DNA from: Coriobacteriaceae bacterium | GTDB taxonomy: Bacteria; Actinomycetota; Coriobacteriia; Coriobacteriales; Coriobacteriaceae | Assembly (NCBI GenBank): GCA_902363125.1 | Contig: CABIZD010000005.1 | Span: 114,733-178,732, forward strand | Length of the DNA: 64,000 nucleotides | Direction of reading: 5' to 3' | Shown: piece by piece, positions 17,946 to 26,703 of the stretch | How positions within the stretch are numbered: the stretch's first letter is position 1 | Layout: each line of letters opens with the position of its first letter | The notes under the pieces: model-generated | What the model was told of the DNA's origin: nothing | What the model saw: only the letters and a program-made list of their open reading frames with translations | Databases searched by the model: none | Position numbers and translations under genes: made by a program

Positions 17946-18881
17946 CTACAACTCTACGACCTCAACGCTGTTGTAGATCTCGTCCCAGCGGTCCATGATC
18001 AGGTGGCCGGTCTTGGGATCCATGGCGTTGAGCTTGCCGCAGGTATTGGCGGTCTTGAGCACCGTGACGTCGTCGGCACCAGCAGCAATGGCATGCGCAA
18101 AGCCGGCGATGGTCGAGTCGCCGGACCCCGTCGCGTTAACAGCCGCAATCGCGGGCGTCTTGGCGCGGAACGCGCGACCCTCATGGAAGCCCACCGAACC
18201 GGCGGCACCCATCGAAACGACAACCCAGGGGATACCGGCAAAGCGGCCATCGGCGGCAAGCGCCTCGCGCAGGGCATCGACACCATCGGTCGTAAAGGAC
18301 GTACCCAGCAGACCGTTAATCTCGGTCAGGTTGGGCTTTACGAGCTCAGGCTTAGCGTCGGACTCCAGCGCGGCTCCCAGCGATGCACCCGAGGTGTCGA
18401 GCAACACCTTGGCGCCCGCCTCCTCGGCGATCTTCACGAGCTCGGCATAGTAACCGGCATCGACGCCACGCGGCAGCGAGCCCGAAAGCGTCACAACGTC
18501 CGCCTTCGCTGCAAGCTCGGCGAACTTGGCCGTAAAGGCCTCGAGCTCGGCAGGCGCAATCTGCGGACCGCTCTCCAGCAGCTCGGTCTGATTACCCTCG
18601 TGCAGGATATTCAGGCAAATGCGCGTCTCACCGGCAATGGGCACAAAGTCATTCTTGACGCCATCGGCATCCATGAGCTCGGCCATATAGGCACCCATGT
18701 GACCGCCAAGCAGGCCGGTCGCGAGCACGTCGTCACCCAGCTGCAGCAACACGCGGCTCACGTTGAGGCCCTTGCCGCCAGCGGTCTTTTCGGGCGTCAC
18801 GCGGTTCACGTCGTCGATGATCAGCTTGTCGAGCTGATAGCGCGTATCGATCGACGGGTTCATGGTAACGGTCAGAATCAT
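17946..18881 (-). CDS. lacC: Tagatose-6-phosphate kinase / 1-phosphofructokinase family (copy 1)
   Basis: A 311-residue PfkB-family sugar-phosphate kinase. The two family signatures are GGKGLNVSRVLLQLG near residue 38 and the ATP/anion-hole motif NATGSGDSTIAGF near residue 250. CAGGAG precedes the ATG at 18881. It is the last gene of a lacA-lacB-epimerase-lacC run, so phosphorylation of tagatose-6-phosphate to the 1,6-bisphosphate is the likely reaction. 1-Phosphofructokinase is the alternative. A paralogue of the same length lies at 44638-45573. Confidence 0.87.
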   Translation of the reverse strand: MILTVTMNPSIDTRYQLDKLIIDDVNRVTPEKTAGGKGLNVSRVLLQLGDDVLATGLLGGHMGAYMAELMDADGVKNDFVPIAGETRICLNILHEGNQTELLESGPQIAPAELEAFTAKFAELAAKADVVTLSGSLPRGVDAGYYAELVKIAEEAGAKVLLDTSGASLGAALESDAKPELVKPNLTEINGLLGTSFTTDGVDALREALAADGRFAGIPWVVVSMGAAGSVGFHEGRAFRAKTPAIAAVNATGSGDSTIAGFAHAIAAGADDVTVLKTANTCGKLNAMDPKTGHLIMDRWDEIYNSVEVVEL

Positions 18882-18937
18882 ATTGAACTCCTGTTTCCGG
18901 GGCGCCAAACGCGCGACCCCAAACATACGATAACTCG

Positions 18938-19819
18938 TTAAAGGATCTCGATCTCAAAGCCACGGGTGACGGTCTCCCCCGGCTTGGCAACCAGGCAGCC
19001 GCGCTTATGCTCCAGAACATCGTCCTCGTCAGAGCAGGTGGACAGGCCGCCCCACGGTTCCACGGCCACAAAGTCGCCCTCGGGCTTGCTCCACACAATC
19101 AGGTATGGCATATCGGGGAACGTCAGGCGCACGCCCTTGTCCTCGGTTTTCTTGGTCAGCGTAACCACGCGGCTGTCGAGCACGTCAAAGATGGTCTCCG
19201 CGAAGTCGAAGAGTTCGTGGGTCAGCGACAGGTTCTGGCCGATCATGGGGTTTTTGCTGCGATGCTCGACATCAATCAGGCCCGTCGAGGGAACGGCAGT
19301 ACAGAGCTCGGCGGCCTCACGCTGATCAAAACGAAGCTCATAGTCATCATAGGACTCGCCCTCGTCGAGCGGGCACTTGAAGCCGGGGTGGCCACCCACA
19401 AAGAATGGCATATCCTCGGTGCCCTCATTGGTCACCTCGTACGACACGGCAACCTTAGCCGCATCGATCGTGTAGCGCGCGACGATCTTAAACGGATACG
19501 GATATTGCTCGAGCAGTTCGGCATGGTCGGCAGAGCTTAGGCTCAGCGCAACCATGTTGTCGCCCTGCTCCTCGAGCTTCCACTCCTGCTTGCGGGCAAA
19601 GCCGTGGCGGGCAAGCTTGACCTCGCGGCCGCCCATAGTCATCGCGCGGCCGTCACGAAGGCCACCGCAAATCGGAAAGCAAATGGGCGCCTGGCCCGAC
19701 CAGACCGCTGGGTCACCCTGCCACAGGTACTCGCGACCGTTGGCCGCAATAGAAGTGAACGATCCGCCAGCCGTGCTCAGTGCCACGCGAATCAAACCGT
19801 TATCAAGAACAAACTCCAT
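18938..19819 (-). CDS. Aldose 1-epimerase-family protein (copy 1)
   Basis: A 293-residue galactose-mutarotase-like protein of the LacX/YihR type. GGSFTSIAANGREYLWQGDP at the N-terminus and VGGHPGFKCPLDEG near residue 142 are characteristic. LacX-type proteins accompany lac/tagatose operons and probably interconvert anomers of a sugar or sugar phosphate. It lies 56 nt upstream of lacC and 375 nt downstream of lacB. A paralogue of equal length is at 45633-46514. Confidence 0.85.
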   Translation of the reverse strand: MEFVLDNGLIRVALSTAGGSFTSIAANGREYLWQGDPAVWSGQAPICFPICGGLRDGRAMTMGGREVKLARHGFARKQEWKLEEQGDNMVALSLSSADHAELLEQYPYPFKIVARYTIDAAKVAVSYEVTNEGTEDMPFFVGGHPGFKCPLDEGESYDDYELRFDQREAAELCTAVPSTGLIDVEHRSKNPMIGQNLSLTHELFDFAETIFDVLDSRVVTLTKKTEDKGVRLTFPDMPYLIVWSKPEGDFVAVEPWGGLSTCSDEDDVLEHKRGCLVAKPGETVTRGFEIEIL

Positions 19820-20194
19820 AGGAGCCTTCCCTTTCGTTCGCCAGCCCGCCGAGTCAGTGGGGCTGATAGAAAACCGGCCCGCGCCCCCTCACAGAAACGC
19901 GAGCCGTCAATTGAAAAGCTGCAGAATGCCGGGTACCGCCAGGAGCGAAGCACTCAAGCCAAGCAAGCAAACGTGTTATCGGAGCAGCTTACCGAACCGA
20001 CGGCTTCGCAACAACAGCGGTAACCCCACAGGTCACTCAGACATCAGCGAGAAGCCAGCTGGCGAGGCAAGGTGCCGTGAAGCGAGACGGCATTGACCTT
20101 CTGGTCATGCCGTCGAAGCTGAGCGGCAGATTGCCCGCCAGATGGCTTCGCAGCGTCGACCCGTTACGCGGTTTGGCAAAACCGCGTAACCTCC
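19820..20194 (-). promoter_or_regulatory. Long lacB-epimerase intercistronic region with two hairpins
   Basis: 375 nt without a gene inside an otherwise compact operon. Reading the minus strand, a strong hairpin with 12-bp arms (20163-20174 with 20179-20190) begins right after the lacB stop and lacks a T-run. A second hairpin (20086-20098 with 20103-20114) follows. They could stabilise lacAB mRNA or attenuate the downstream genes. The remainder shows nothing recognisable. Confidence 0.45.
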
Positions 20195-20719
20195 TTAGTC
20201 GTGGTATTCGCCACGGTCCCACTTCTCGAGGAACTCGTCAAAGAAGTGCGGGTCAGCCTGAGCCTCGGCGTCGGCCTTATTGCAGGCATCGATCTTGGCG
20301 ATCAGGGCATCGTGCTCGGGGGTCTTCTCGTAGGGCTCCTCCAGGAAGGCAAGCATGATATCGGCCATCAGGAACTCGCCGGTAATCTTGCCGCCAAAGC
20401 CCACGATGTTGGCGTTGAGCTCGCGACGGGCATACAGGGCGGAGGTCATGTCGCGAACTAGGGCGCAGCGGGCGCCGGGAACCTTGTTGACGGCGTTGGT
20501 GATGCCGATGCCGGTGCCGCACAGGGCCACGCCAAAGTCGGCCTTGCCGCTGGCAACGGCCTCGCCCACGGCCTTGCCGTAGATGGGATAGTGCGTACGG
20601 GTGTGGCTGTAGGTGCCGCAGTCGAGCACCTTGAAGCCAGCCTGCTCCAGGCGGTCGGCCAGATAGATCTTCTCGTCCGTAACGATATGGTCGCAACCGA
20701 TTGCGATGGTCTTCTTCAT
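20195..20719 (-). CDS. lacB: Galactose-6-phosphate isomerase subunit B
   Basis: A 174-residue RpiB/LacAB-family protein. It starts [17 protein letters not shown] and contains [30 protein letters not shown] (with the active-site cysteine region) and [15 protein letters not shown]. With LacA it isomerises galactose-6-phosphate to tagatose-6-phosphate. It is 63 nt downstream of lacA. AAAGGA lies upstream of the ATG. Confidence 0.93.
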   Translation of the reverse strand: MKKTIAIGCDHIVTDEKIYLADRLEQAGFKVLDCGTYSHTRTHYPIYGKAVGEAVASGKADFGVALCGTGIGITNAVNKVPGARCALVRDMTSALYARRELNANIVGFGGKITGEFLMADIMLAFLEEPYEKTPEHDALIAKIDACNKADAEAQADPHFFDEFLEKWDRGEYHD

Positions 20720-20782
20720 CAGAACGTCCTTTCGTCTGAATTCACAAGTTGAGGTAGAAGTTCGAGTTCTCGGTGGCTCTCG

Positions 20783-21211
20783 TTAGGCCATCTTGTTGAG
20801 CATGTCGACACGGATCTGGTGACGGCCGCCGGCGTACTGGGCGCGCAGGAACTCGCGGGCGATCTTCTTGGCGACCTCGGTGCCCACAACGCCCGGGCCC
20901 ATGGTGACCATGCGCGAGCCGTTGTGCTCGCGGGTCATGTAAGCGGAACGCTCGTCGGAAATGTTGGCGACGACCATGCCCTTGATCTTGACGGCGGCCA
21001 TATAGGATCCGACGCCGTACTTATCGAATGCGAAGCCCTGGGAATCCTTGTGCTCCAGCAGGTCCTTGGCAACGGCGGTCGCGGAATCAACAAAGTCCGC
21101 GGCAGGGGTCTCGGAATAGTCGACGACCTCGTGACCGTCGGCGATGAGCATCTCCTTGATGGACTCCTTCATCGACATACCGTCGGCATCGGAAGCGATT
21201 ACAACCCTCAT
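20783..21211 (-). CDS. lacA: Galactose-6-phosphate isomerase subunit A
   Basis: A 142-residue LacA subunit beginning MRVVIASDADGMSMKESIKE, with FAFDKYGVGSYMAA, VANISDERSAYMTREHNGSR and a MGPGVVG turn. Unlike LacB it lacks the cysteine-containing catalytic loop (ALCGTGIG), as known for LacA. AGGAGG precedes the ATG. It is the first gene of the tagatose-6-phosphate operon. Confidence 0.92.
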   Translation of the reverse strand: MRVVIASDADGMSMKESIKEMLIADGHEVVDYSETPAADFVDSATAVAKDLLEHKDSQGFAFDKYGVGSYMAAVKIKGMVVANISDERSAYMTREHNGSRMVTMGPGVVGTEVAKKIAREFLRAQYAGGRHQIRVDMLNKMA

Positions 21212-21444
21212 GACATCCTCCTTGAGAGATACGCAGGTGCGTAGTTTCTGTTTGGAAGTGTTGAATCGCGCTCAGGTCCGGGCATCTGAATGTGCGGTTC
21301 TTCACTGTTCATGTTTATTTGAACACATTCGAACATCGAGTGCAACCATTATTTGTTTAACTTTGTTCTTTTTTGAACAAATACCGTTCACGGATGATTG
21401 CCGACCGTTTGAGCCCGGCGCAGACGTAGCGACCATGTGTTCGA
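21212..21444 (-). promoter_or_regulatory. lacAB promoter region with LacR-like operator candidates
   Basis: AT-rich dyads GTTCATGTTTATTTGAAC (near 21306-21323) and TTTGTTCTTTTTTGAACAAA (near 21362-21381) resemble TGTTTGAA/TTTGTTC elements upstream of the LacR-like gene at 39838. CCGTTCACGG is at 21384-21393. No clear -10/-35 pair could be chosen. Confidence 0.5.
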
Positions 21445-21482
21445 CAAACAAAAGGGCGGCCGAGAACGTGTCTCGGCCGCCC
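21445..21482 (-). terminator. Terminator of the membrane protein gene
   Basis: On the minus strand, the stem GGGCGGCCGAGA...TCTCGGCCGCCC is followed by TTTTGTTTG. Confidence 0.8.
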
Positions 21483-21518
21483 TTCTTACGGTTGATCTTC
21501 CAAGGATCGCTTTGCCGC

Positions 21519-22532
21519 CTACTCAGACTGTCCGCTCTTCTTGGCATGTTTGGACGGAGCGCTCAAGAAACGACCCGTCAGATAGTTCGCGGGACCGGAG
21601 ACATCGATCCCCAGCAGCACGTGTCCTAGCCATAGGAACGCCACGAGCACCAGTAGAGGAATCACACACGAGGTCACGATCATCACGATGACGCCTTCGA
21701 TCAGATCGGTCACCTGTTGCACGATCTCGTCGGTCATCTGCTTGGCGCCACTGGTCACCGACGTGACGAGACCCGAGGCACCGTCGGCAAGCTGCTCAAG
21801 CACGCTCTTGGACTCTGTGGACTCGGTCTTTTTCTTGCTTGCTTTGGAGCTGTCGCTATCTGCCGCACTCGCAGCGTCGGCCGCCTTTTGCTCGGCTGCC
21901 TCGATGCTCACTCGATACGTTTCGTCGACCTTTTGCGACACCCATACGCTTGCAGGCACCAACGCCATGCCGATCATGGCAACCACCAGCACGCGAGTCG
22001 CCACGCGGCGCAGGACGGCGCTCGTGCTCCAGCGCCCATGAATGCCAAGCGACACCGCAAAGAGCACCAACGCAAACGGGATTAAGATGCCTAGGCCAAC
22101 CGACCACAAAATAGTCAGCAGATATTTCTCGAGATAGAGCACGGCAAGCACGATGCCCAAGTTGCCTGAAAGCTGCGCGAGCTGCTCGGCAACCGGCGTT
22201 CCCGTATCACCCGGCAGCGCGGTAATGCCCGCAGATAGCGCCACGCACGAGGTCGTGAGCGCCAGTACGTTACCTTTCTTTTGATCGATGACCTCGATGG
22301 TGGAGTCCCAAGTCTTGGTATCGGCAAAATGCGGGCGCGCGACAAAGCCCGACAGCAGCGCCAGCACCACGAGCGCAACGATAAAGCCAATCTGCAGCTT
22401 TTTGTTTGCGCACACGACATCGGACAGGCTGGGCTGCAGCTCGGTTACCGTCGTATGCTCGGTTATCTGGACAGGACGCCCATGAGCCATCTCATACGCG
22501 TCTCTTTTTTGAATTGATCCGTTGTCCGGCAT
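21519..22532 (-). CDS. Uncharacterised multi-pass membrane protein
   Basis: A 337-residue protein I do not recognise. It has a ~48-residue hydrophilic N-terminus and hydrophobic helices at about 48-65, 90-105, 125-165 and 180-205. A charged alanine/serine/lysine-rich stretch (~215-255) precedes a last long hydrophobic segment (~275-305). GGAGG precedes the ATG. It stands alone between the PTS IIA gene and lacA. Nothing in it indicates a substrate; a transporter or cell-envelope role is possible. Confidence 0.7.
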   Translation of the reverse strand: MPDNGSIQKRDAYEMAHGRPVQITEHTTVTELQPSLSDVVCANKKLQIGFIVALVVLALLSGFVARPHFADTKTWDSTIEVIDQKKGNVLALTTSCVALSAGITALPGDTGTPVAEQLAQLSGNLGIVLAVLYLEKYLLTILWSVGLGILIPFALVLFAVSLGIHGRWSTSAVLRRVATRVLVVAMIGMALVPASVWVSQKVDETYRVSIEAAEQKAADAASAADSDSSKASKKKTESTESKSVLEQLADGASGLVTSVTSGAKQMTDEIVQQVTDLIEGVIVMIVTSCVIPLLVLVAFLWLGHVLLGIDVSGPANYLTGRFLSAPSKHAKKSGQSE

Positions 22533-22649
22533 TTGGATACCTCCTCATTCCGGCCTGTATTGCGGTGGAAAGTATACCCACCCATCGAAAAACCGAACGG
22601 CAGGAGGCGCAACAGGCTGCTGCATGACCCGCCCGCCATGAAATGGGCC

Positions 22650-22779
22650 CATCTACTACGTTTAACCGCCCATCCCCGACCATGCCACAAAGCGAAAAAA
22701 CAAAACCGCAGGTAGAAGTCCTGCGATTTTTCATGAAACGCGGGTGTGTTCGAGGGTATCGGGTTAAACGTAGTAGATG
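22650..22779. repeat. Repeat family B element, copy 1
   Basis: The perfect 18-bp arms CATCTACTACGTTTAACC (22650-22667) and GGTTAAACGTAGTAGATG (22762-22779) enclose ~95 nt containing AAAACCGCAGGTAG and TGCGATTTTT. The same inner sequence occurs in reverse orientation inside the copy at 42825-42956. Confidence 0.7.
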
Positions 22780-22888
22780 AGCCAGTTTCGTGGCGAGCGC
22801 TGCCAACCGATCCTCCGGGGACGGGAAAAGCGGGTCATTTGGGGCTGTCGGCCCCTATTTCGCCGCAACCTAGATAGGTGGGATACAG

Positions 22889-22921
22889 AAAAACCCTGCC
22901 GCGGATAGCGGCAGGGTTTTT
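22889..22921 (-). terminator. Terminator of the PTS IIA gene
   Basis: AAAACCCTGCCGC...GCGGCAGGGTTTTT hairpin directly after the IIA stop on the minus strand. Confidence 0.85.
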
Positions 22922-22948
22922 GGAAGGGGACGAGGTTGTGAGGGCTCG

Positions 22949-23287
22949 TTAGGCGAGCTTAGCCTCGAGTGCGGCGATGCGCTTATAGGCATCGATGGTA
23001 AAGCGGGTCTGCTTCTCCAGGATCATGGTGGTCATGAGGGTGTCCTGAGCGTGGGCCATGATGAAGGTCATCTCCATCTCGCCGCCGCCGGCCTCCTGCG
23101 AAAGCAGCTTGGTCTGCGTGTCATGGGCGCCGATAAGTGCATCGCTCGCATCCTTGTGCAGCTGTTCGGCCTTCTCAAAATCACCCTCGCGAGCAGCATC
23201 GAGCGCTGCAAGCAGATCAGTCTGGGCGTCACCCGCGTATGCGACGATCTCGAATCCAACCATCGAGATTTCTTCTTTGGTTGCCAT
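22949..23287 (-). CDS. PTS lactose/cellobiose-family IIA component
   Basis: A 112-residue all-helical IIA protein. The phosphorylated histidine lies in IMAHAQDTLMT; VGFEIVAYAGDAQTDLLAAL and AEQLHKDASDAL are family blocks. It accepts phosphate from HPr and passes it to IIB domains. It is the only lactose-type IIA in the window, while three IIBC proteins follow, so it probably serves all of them. It has its own promoter region and terminator. Whether it prefers lactose or cellobiose cannot be told. Confidence 0.9.
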   Translation of the reverse strand: MATKEEISMVGFEIVAYAGDAQTDLLAALDAAREGDFEKAEQLHKDASDALIGAHDTQTKLLSQEAGGGEMEMTFIMAHAQDTLMTTMILEKQTRFTIDAYKRIAALEAKLA

Positions 23288-23501
23288 ATTGCGTTCCTTT
23301 CACATATGAACCAATGGAGAGCATCGCGTCCGGGCATACGCGCTGCGTTGTGTATGACAGAAACATTAACATTCAAACAAAACAGAACAATGCAAAACGC
23401 AATTTCGAGCTATGAACGGTCGATTTTCGCCCGTGAACGGTTTTTAAACCAATGCGAACAATATCGAACACAATTAGTGGCAACCCAAACAGGTCCACAC
23501 C
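23288..23501 (-). promoter_or_regulatory. Promoter region of the PTS IIA gene
   Basis: Contains TATGAACGG (near 23411) and CCGTGAACGG at 23431-23440 in direct orientation, copies of the motif found upstream of other catabolic operons. Confidence 0.45.
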
Positions 23502-24506
23502 CTAGCGTACATCGCGCACCGTACCACCCTCTACGAGCATGCCGGGGATCAGCATGTGCTCCACGCCAGACGCAACCCCCTCGGCGCCGGCAATCTTGTC
23601 GACAGCCCACATGCCGACGCGCTTGTTGTCAAAGCGCACCGTGGTCAGGCGACGGTCGGGCACGATGTCGCCCAGGCTGTCATCAACACCCGCCACGCTC
23701 ACGTCCTCGGGCACGCGCTTTCCGCGCGATTCGAGCCCGCGAATGCAGCCGTAGGCCATGGCGTCGTTGGAAGCATAAATGGCCGTACAGGTCGGATCGT
23801 CCGCTAGAGCCTGACCGGCGGCATATCCGCTCTGTGCCGTCCAATCGCCACGGACGAGTCGCGGCGGCTCAATACCATGCGCACGCAATGTCTCGCGCCA
23901 GCCCTCCTCGCGCTGCATGCCCGAAAGCGAGCGCTCGGGGCATGAGATAAAGTGCACGGTCTTGTGCCCCTGCTCCAACAAGTACTCGACCACCTGGCGC
24001 GAGCAATCGAACTGGTCGTTATCGACCGTTGAACAGAGCGGGTGCTCCAGCATGGTAACGAGCACCGTCTGCATGCCGGGCAGCGGCTCGAAGGTGCCAA
24101 AGTCCGCCGGCATGCGATTCATGATCACAACCATGCCATCCACCGGCAGCGCGCTCATGCGCGACGATGCACTCTCGAGGGTATACGGATGCCCGTCTAC
24201 TTTAGTTAGGGTGATGGCATAGCCATGTTTGTCGGCCGCAGCGGTAAAGCCCTCCATACGGTCGAGGTTGCCGGTGCCGGTAATGTTGAACATGGCGACA
24301 CCGACGGTCTTAAACTTGCCGCGGCGCAGCGATCGACCGGCAAAATTGGGACGATACCCCAGCTCGCGCATGGCGGCACGCACGCGCTCCTTGGTCTCGG
24401 GGCGCACGCTGGGCGAATCGTGCACGGTGCGCGAGACCGTCTGCTCCGAGACGCCCGCGAGACGCGCCACGTCCTTAACGGAAACCGATTTTTTAACAGC
24501 GGCCAT
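23502..24506 (-). CDS. LacI-family regulator of PTS/glycosidase module 1
   Basis: A 334-residue repressor-type protein. Its helix-turn-helix reads SVKDVARLAGVSEQTVSRTV, followed by a sugar-binding domain. It is divergent from a PTS IIBC-glycosidase pair. Three sites of the form TGTTAACGTTGCCA lie in the intergenic region, so it most likely represses that pair in the absence of a disaccharide or its phosphate. The Shine-Dalgarno sequence before the ATG is weak. Confidence 0.87.
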   Translation of the reverse strand: MAAVKKSVSVKDVARLAGVSEQTVSRTVHDSPSVRPETKERVRAAMRELGYRPNFAGRSLRRGKFKTVGVAMFNITGTGNLDRMEGFTAAADKHGYAITLTKVDGHPYTLESASSRMSALPVDGMVVIMNRMPADFGTFEPLPGMQTVLVTMLEHPLCSTVDNDQFDCSRQVVEYLLEQGHKTVHFISCPERSLSGMQREEGWRETLRAHGIEPPRLVRGDWTAQSGYAAGQALADDPTCTAIYASNDAMAYGCIRGLESRGKRVPEDVSVAGVDDSLGDIVPDRRLTTVRFDNKRVGMWAVDKIAGAEGVASGVEHMLIPGMLVEGGTVRDVR

Positions 24507-24521
24507 AGGTCGATCTTTCTA

Positions 24522-24535
24522 TGTCAACGATGCCA
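24522..24535. promoter_or_regulatory. LacI operator 1 of module 1
   Basis: TGTCAACGATGCCA, a variant of the module 1 consensus, just upstream of the regulator gene. Confidence 0.55.
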
Positions 24536-24617
24536 TTGGCGGCATCCTACGCAGTCAAATGAACGCCTTCAAGTATATCCAACGCCTCCCCGCAATACGC
24601 TTACCACCCAAAACCTA

Positions 24618-24627
24618 CCGTTCACCG
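24618..24627. promoter_or_regulatory. CCGTTCACCG motif in module 1 promoter region
   Basis: One mismatch to the recurrent CCGTTCACGG motif; CCCCGAACGG follows at about 24640. Confidence 0.4.
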
Positions 24628-24664
24628 ACAATCCCGCTTCCCCGAACGGCTTTTGTCACCCAAA

Positions 24665-24678
24665 TGTTAACGTTGCCA
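24665..24678. promoter_or_regulatory. LacI operator 2 of module 1
   Basis: TGTTAACGTTGCCA; its second half-site TGGCAACG differs from those of the other modules. Confidence 0.65.
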
Positions 24679-24784
24679 TTGCGCAAACACAGAGCCACCG
24701 GGCGGCTCAAACGTTTACGCGTAAGGAATCGATGGTTCGCAGGCACAGGAACCACTGGTTCACGTCTTTATTTGTGTCGCAAAA

Positions 24785-24798
24785 TGGCAACGTCAACA
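24785..24798. promoter_or_regulatory. LacI operator 3 of module 1
   Basis: TGGCAACGTCAACA, inverted relative to operator 2, 64 nt before the IIBC start codon. Confidence 0.65.
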
Positions 24799-24861
24799 TT
24801 TTGGCAACCGAACGCCAAAAGCTACCATCGTTGCTAACCCACCGACTCTTAGGAGCATTGC

Positions 24862-26637
24862 ATGGAGCAACTCATCGCCATCATCGAAAAGGGCCAGCCC
24901 TTTTTCAACGCGATCGCCCGCAACAAGTATCTCAAGGCAATCCGCGACGGCTTTATCTCCGTCATCCCCATCATCATCTTCTCGTCCATCTTCTGTCTGG
25001 TAGCCTCGGTCCCCAACATCTGGGGTTTCTACTGGCCCGATGACATCAACAACGCCCTGTGGAAGTGCTACAACTACTCCATGGGCATCCTGGCCATCGC
25101 CTGTGCCGCCACCACGGCCAAGCACTTCGCCGACGCCCAGAACCGCGACCTGCCCAAGAACAACCAGATCAACTTTATCTCGTGCATGTGCGCGGCCATC
25201 ATCGGCTTCTTGCTCCTTTCGAGCGACACCATCGCCACGGACGCTGCCAGCGGCTTCAACACCACCTACCTTGGTTCCAAAGGCCTGTTGACCGCCTTTA
25301 TTGCTGCGTTTGTGACCGGCATCATCTACAAGTTCTTCATTAAGCGCAACATCACCGTCAAGATGCCCGAGCAGGTTCCGCCCAACATCTCGCAGACCTT
25401 TAAGGACATCATCCCTTTCTCCGTCTGCATCACCGTCTTTTGGGTCTTTGACATCGTCTTCCGCGCTGCCTTTGGCTTCTGCTTTGCCCAGGGCGTCATC
25501 CAAGTGTTCCAGCCCCTGTTCACCGCTGCCGACGGCTACATCGGCCTCGCTGTGATCTACGGCGCCATGAGCCTCTTCTGGTTCGTGGGCGTCCACGGCC
25601 CCTCGATCGTCGAGCCCGCCATCGCCGCCGCCCTCGTTGCCAACATGACCGACAACCTGGCTGCGTTCCAGGCTGGTCAGCACGCTTCCGCTGTCCTGAC
25701 CCAGGGTGCCCAGTACTTCGTCGTCTGCATGGGCGGCACCGGCGCCACGCTCGTCCTGGTCTTTATGTTCTGCTTCCTGGCCAAATCCCAAGAGATGCGC
25801 GCCGTCGGTAAGGCAGCCATCGTCCCCGTGTGCTTTGCCGTCAACGAGCCGCTGCTGTTCGCCGCACCCATCGTGCTCAACCCCGTCTTCTTTGTCCCGT
25901 TTGTCTTTGCTCCGATCGCCAACATCTGGATCCTCAAGATCTTTATCGACTTCTTGGGCATGAACGGCTTTATGTACACCCTGCCTTGGACCGTTCCCGG
26001 CCCCATCGGCACCATCATGGGCTTGGGCTTCCAGCCGCTCGCCTTTGTGATGCTCGCCCTCATCTTGGTCGTCGACTTTGTCCTGTACTATCCGTTCTTC
26101 CGTGCCTATGACGCCCAGAAGTGCGCCGAGGAGGCCGAGATCTCCCAGGAGGAGCTCGCCGCCAAGAACGCCGAGAAGGCCGCCAAGCTCAACGACGCCT
26201 TCCAGGGCAAGGCCGATGCCAAGAGCGTTGCCGCCGGTGCCGCAGCCGAGGCCGTGAAGGCCGACGCCCCCACCGCTTCCACAGCACCCGCTGCCGAGGC
26301 AACGACCGCCAGCGACCTCAACGGCAAGCGCGTGCTCGTGCTCTGCCAGGGTGGCGGAACCTCGGGCCTGCTCGCCAACGCGCTGGCCAAGGCTGCCAAG
26401 GAGCGCGGCATCAATCTGGAGACCGCTGCCGAGGCCTATGGCAACCACGTCGACATGCTCCCCGACTTTGACCTGGTCGTCCTGGCCCCGCAGGCCGCCA
26501 GCTACCTGGCCGACCTGCAGAAAGACTGCGAGCGTGTGGGCAACAAGTGCGTCGCCTGCCGCGGTAAGCAGTACATCGAGCTCTCCCAGAACGGCGATAA
26601 GTCTCTCGCCTTCGTAGGCGAGCAACTCTCGAAGTAA
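24862..26637 (+). CDS. PTS lactose/cellobiose-family IIBC component (module 1)
   Basis: A 591-residue fused permease. Residues ~1-425 are the IIC domain with about ten membrane helices, including FVGVHGPSIVEP and the sugar-binding NEPLLFAAPIVLNP. An alanine/glutamate-rich linker (~425-490) leads to a IIB domain whose phosphocysteine lies in VLVLCQGGGTSGLLAN. It imports and phosphorylates a disaccharide. AGGAGC precedes the ATG. It is followed by a 6-phospho-glycosidase gene after an intercistronic hairpin. It resembles LacE; the exact sugar is undecided. Confidence 0.9.
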   Translation: MEQLIAIIEKGQPFFNAIARNKYLKAIRDGFISVIPIIIFSSIFCLVASVPNIWGFYWPDDINNALWKCYNYSMGILAIACAATTAKHFADAQNRDLPKNNQINFISCMCAAIIGFLLLSSDTIATDAASGFNTTYLGSKGLLTAFIAAFVTGIIYKFFIKRNITVKMPEQVPPNISQTFKDIIPFSVCITVFWVFDIVFRAAFGFCFAQGVIQVFQPLFTAADGYIGLAVIYGAMSLFWFVGVHGPSIVEPAIAAALVANMTDNLAAFQAGQHASAVLTQGAQYFVVCMGGTGATLVLVFMFCFLAKSQEMRAVGKAAIVPVCFAVNEPLLFAAPIVLNPVFFVPFVFAPIANIWILKIFIDFLGMNGFMYTLPWTVPGPIGTIMGLGFQPLAFVMLALILVVDFVLYYPFFRAYDAQKCAEEAEISQEELAAKNAEKAAKLNDAFQGKADAKSVAAGAAAEAVKADAPTASTAPAAEATTASDLNGKRVLVLCQGGGTSGLLANALAKAAKERGINLETAAEAYGNHVDMLPDFDLVVLAPQAASYLADLQKDCERVGNKCVACRGKQYIELSQNGDKSLAFVGEQLSK

Positions 26638-26646
26638 GTAACGCTC

Positions 26647-26680
26647 AGGGCCAGCCGACCATCCAAGACCGGCTGGCCCT
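26647..26680 (+). promoter_or_regulatory. Intercistronic hairpin between IIBC and glycosidase (module 1)
   Basis: AGGGCCAGCC pairs with GGCTGGCCCT around a 14-nt loop in the 66-nt gap, without a real T-run. It may act in mRNA processing or as a partial terminator. Confidence 0.5.
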
Positions 26681-26703
26681 TCGATTTAGACGATTGGATC
26701 ATC

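Noticed and set aside
24862..26637. Naming the IIBC genes lacE and the GH1 genes lacG outright
   Set aside because: The family is clear, but lactose versus cellobiose or other beta-glucosides cannot be settled for three paralogues from sequence alone.
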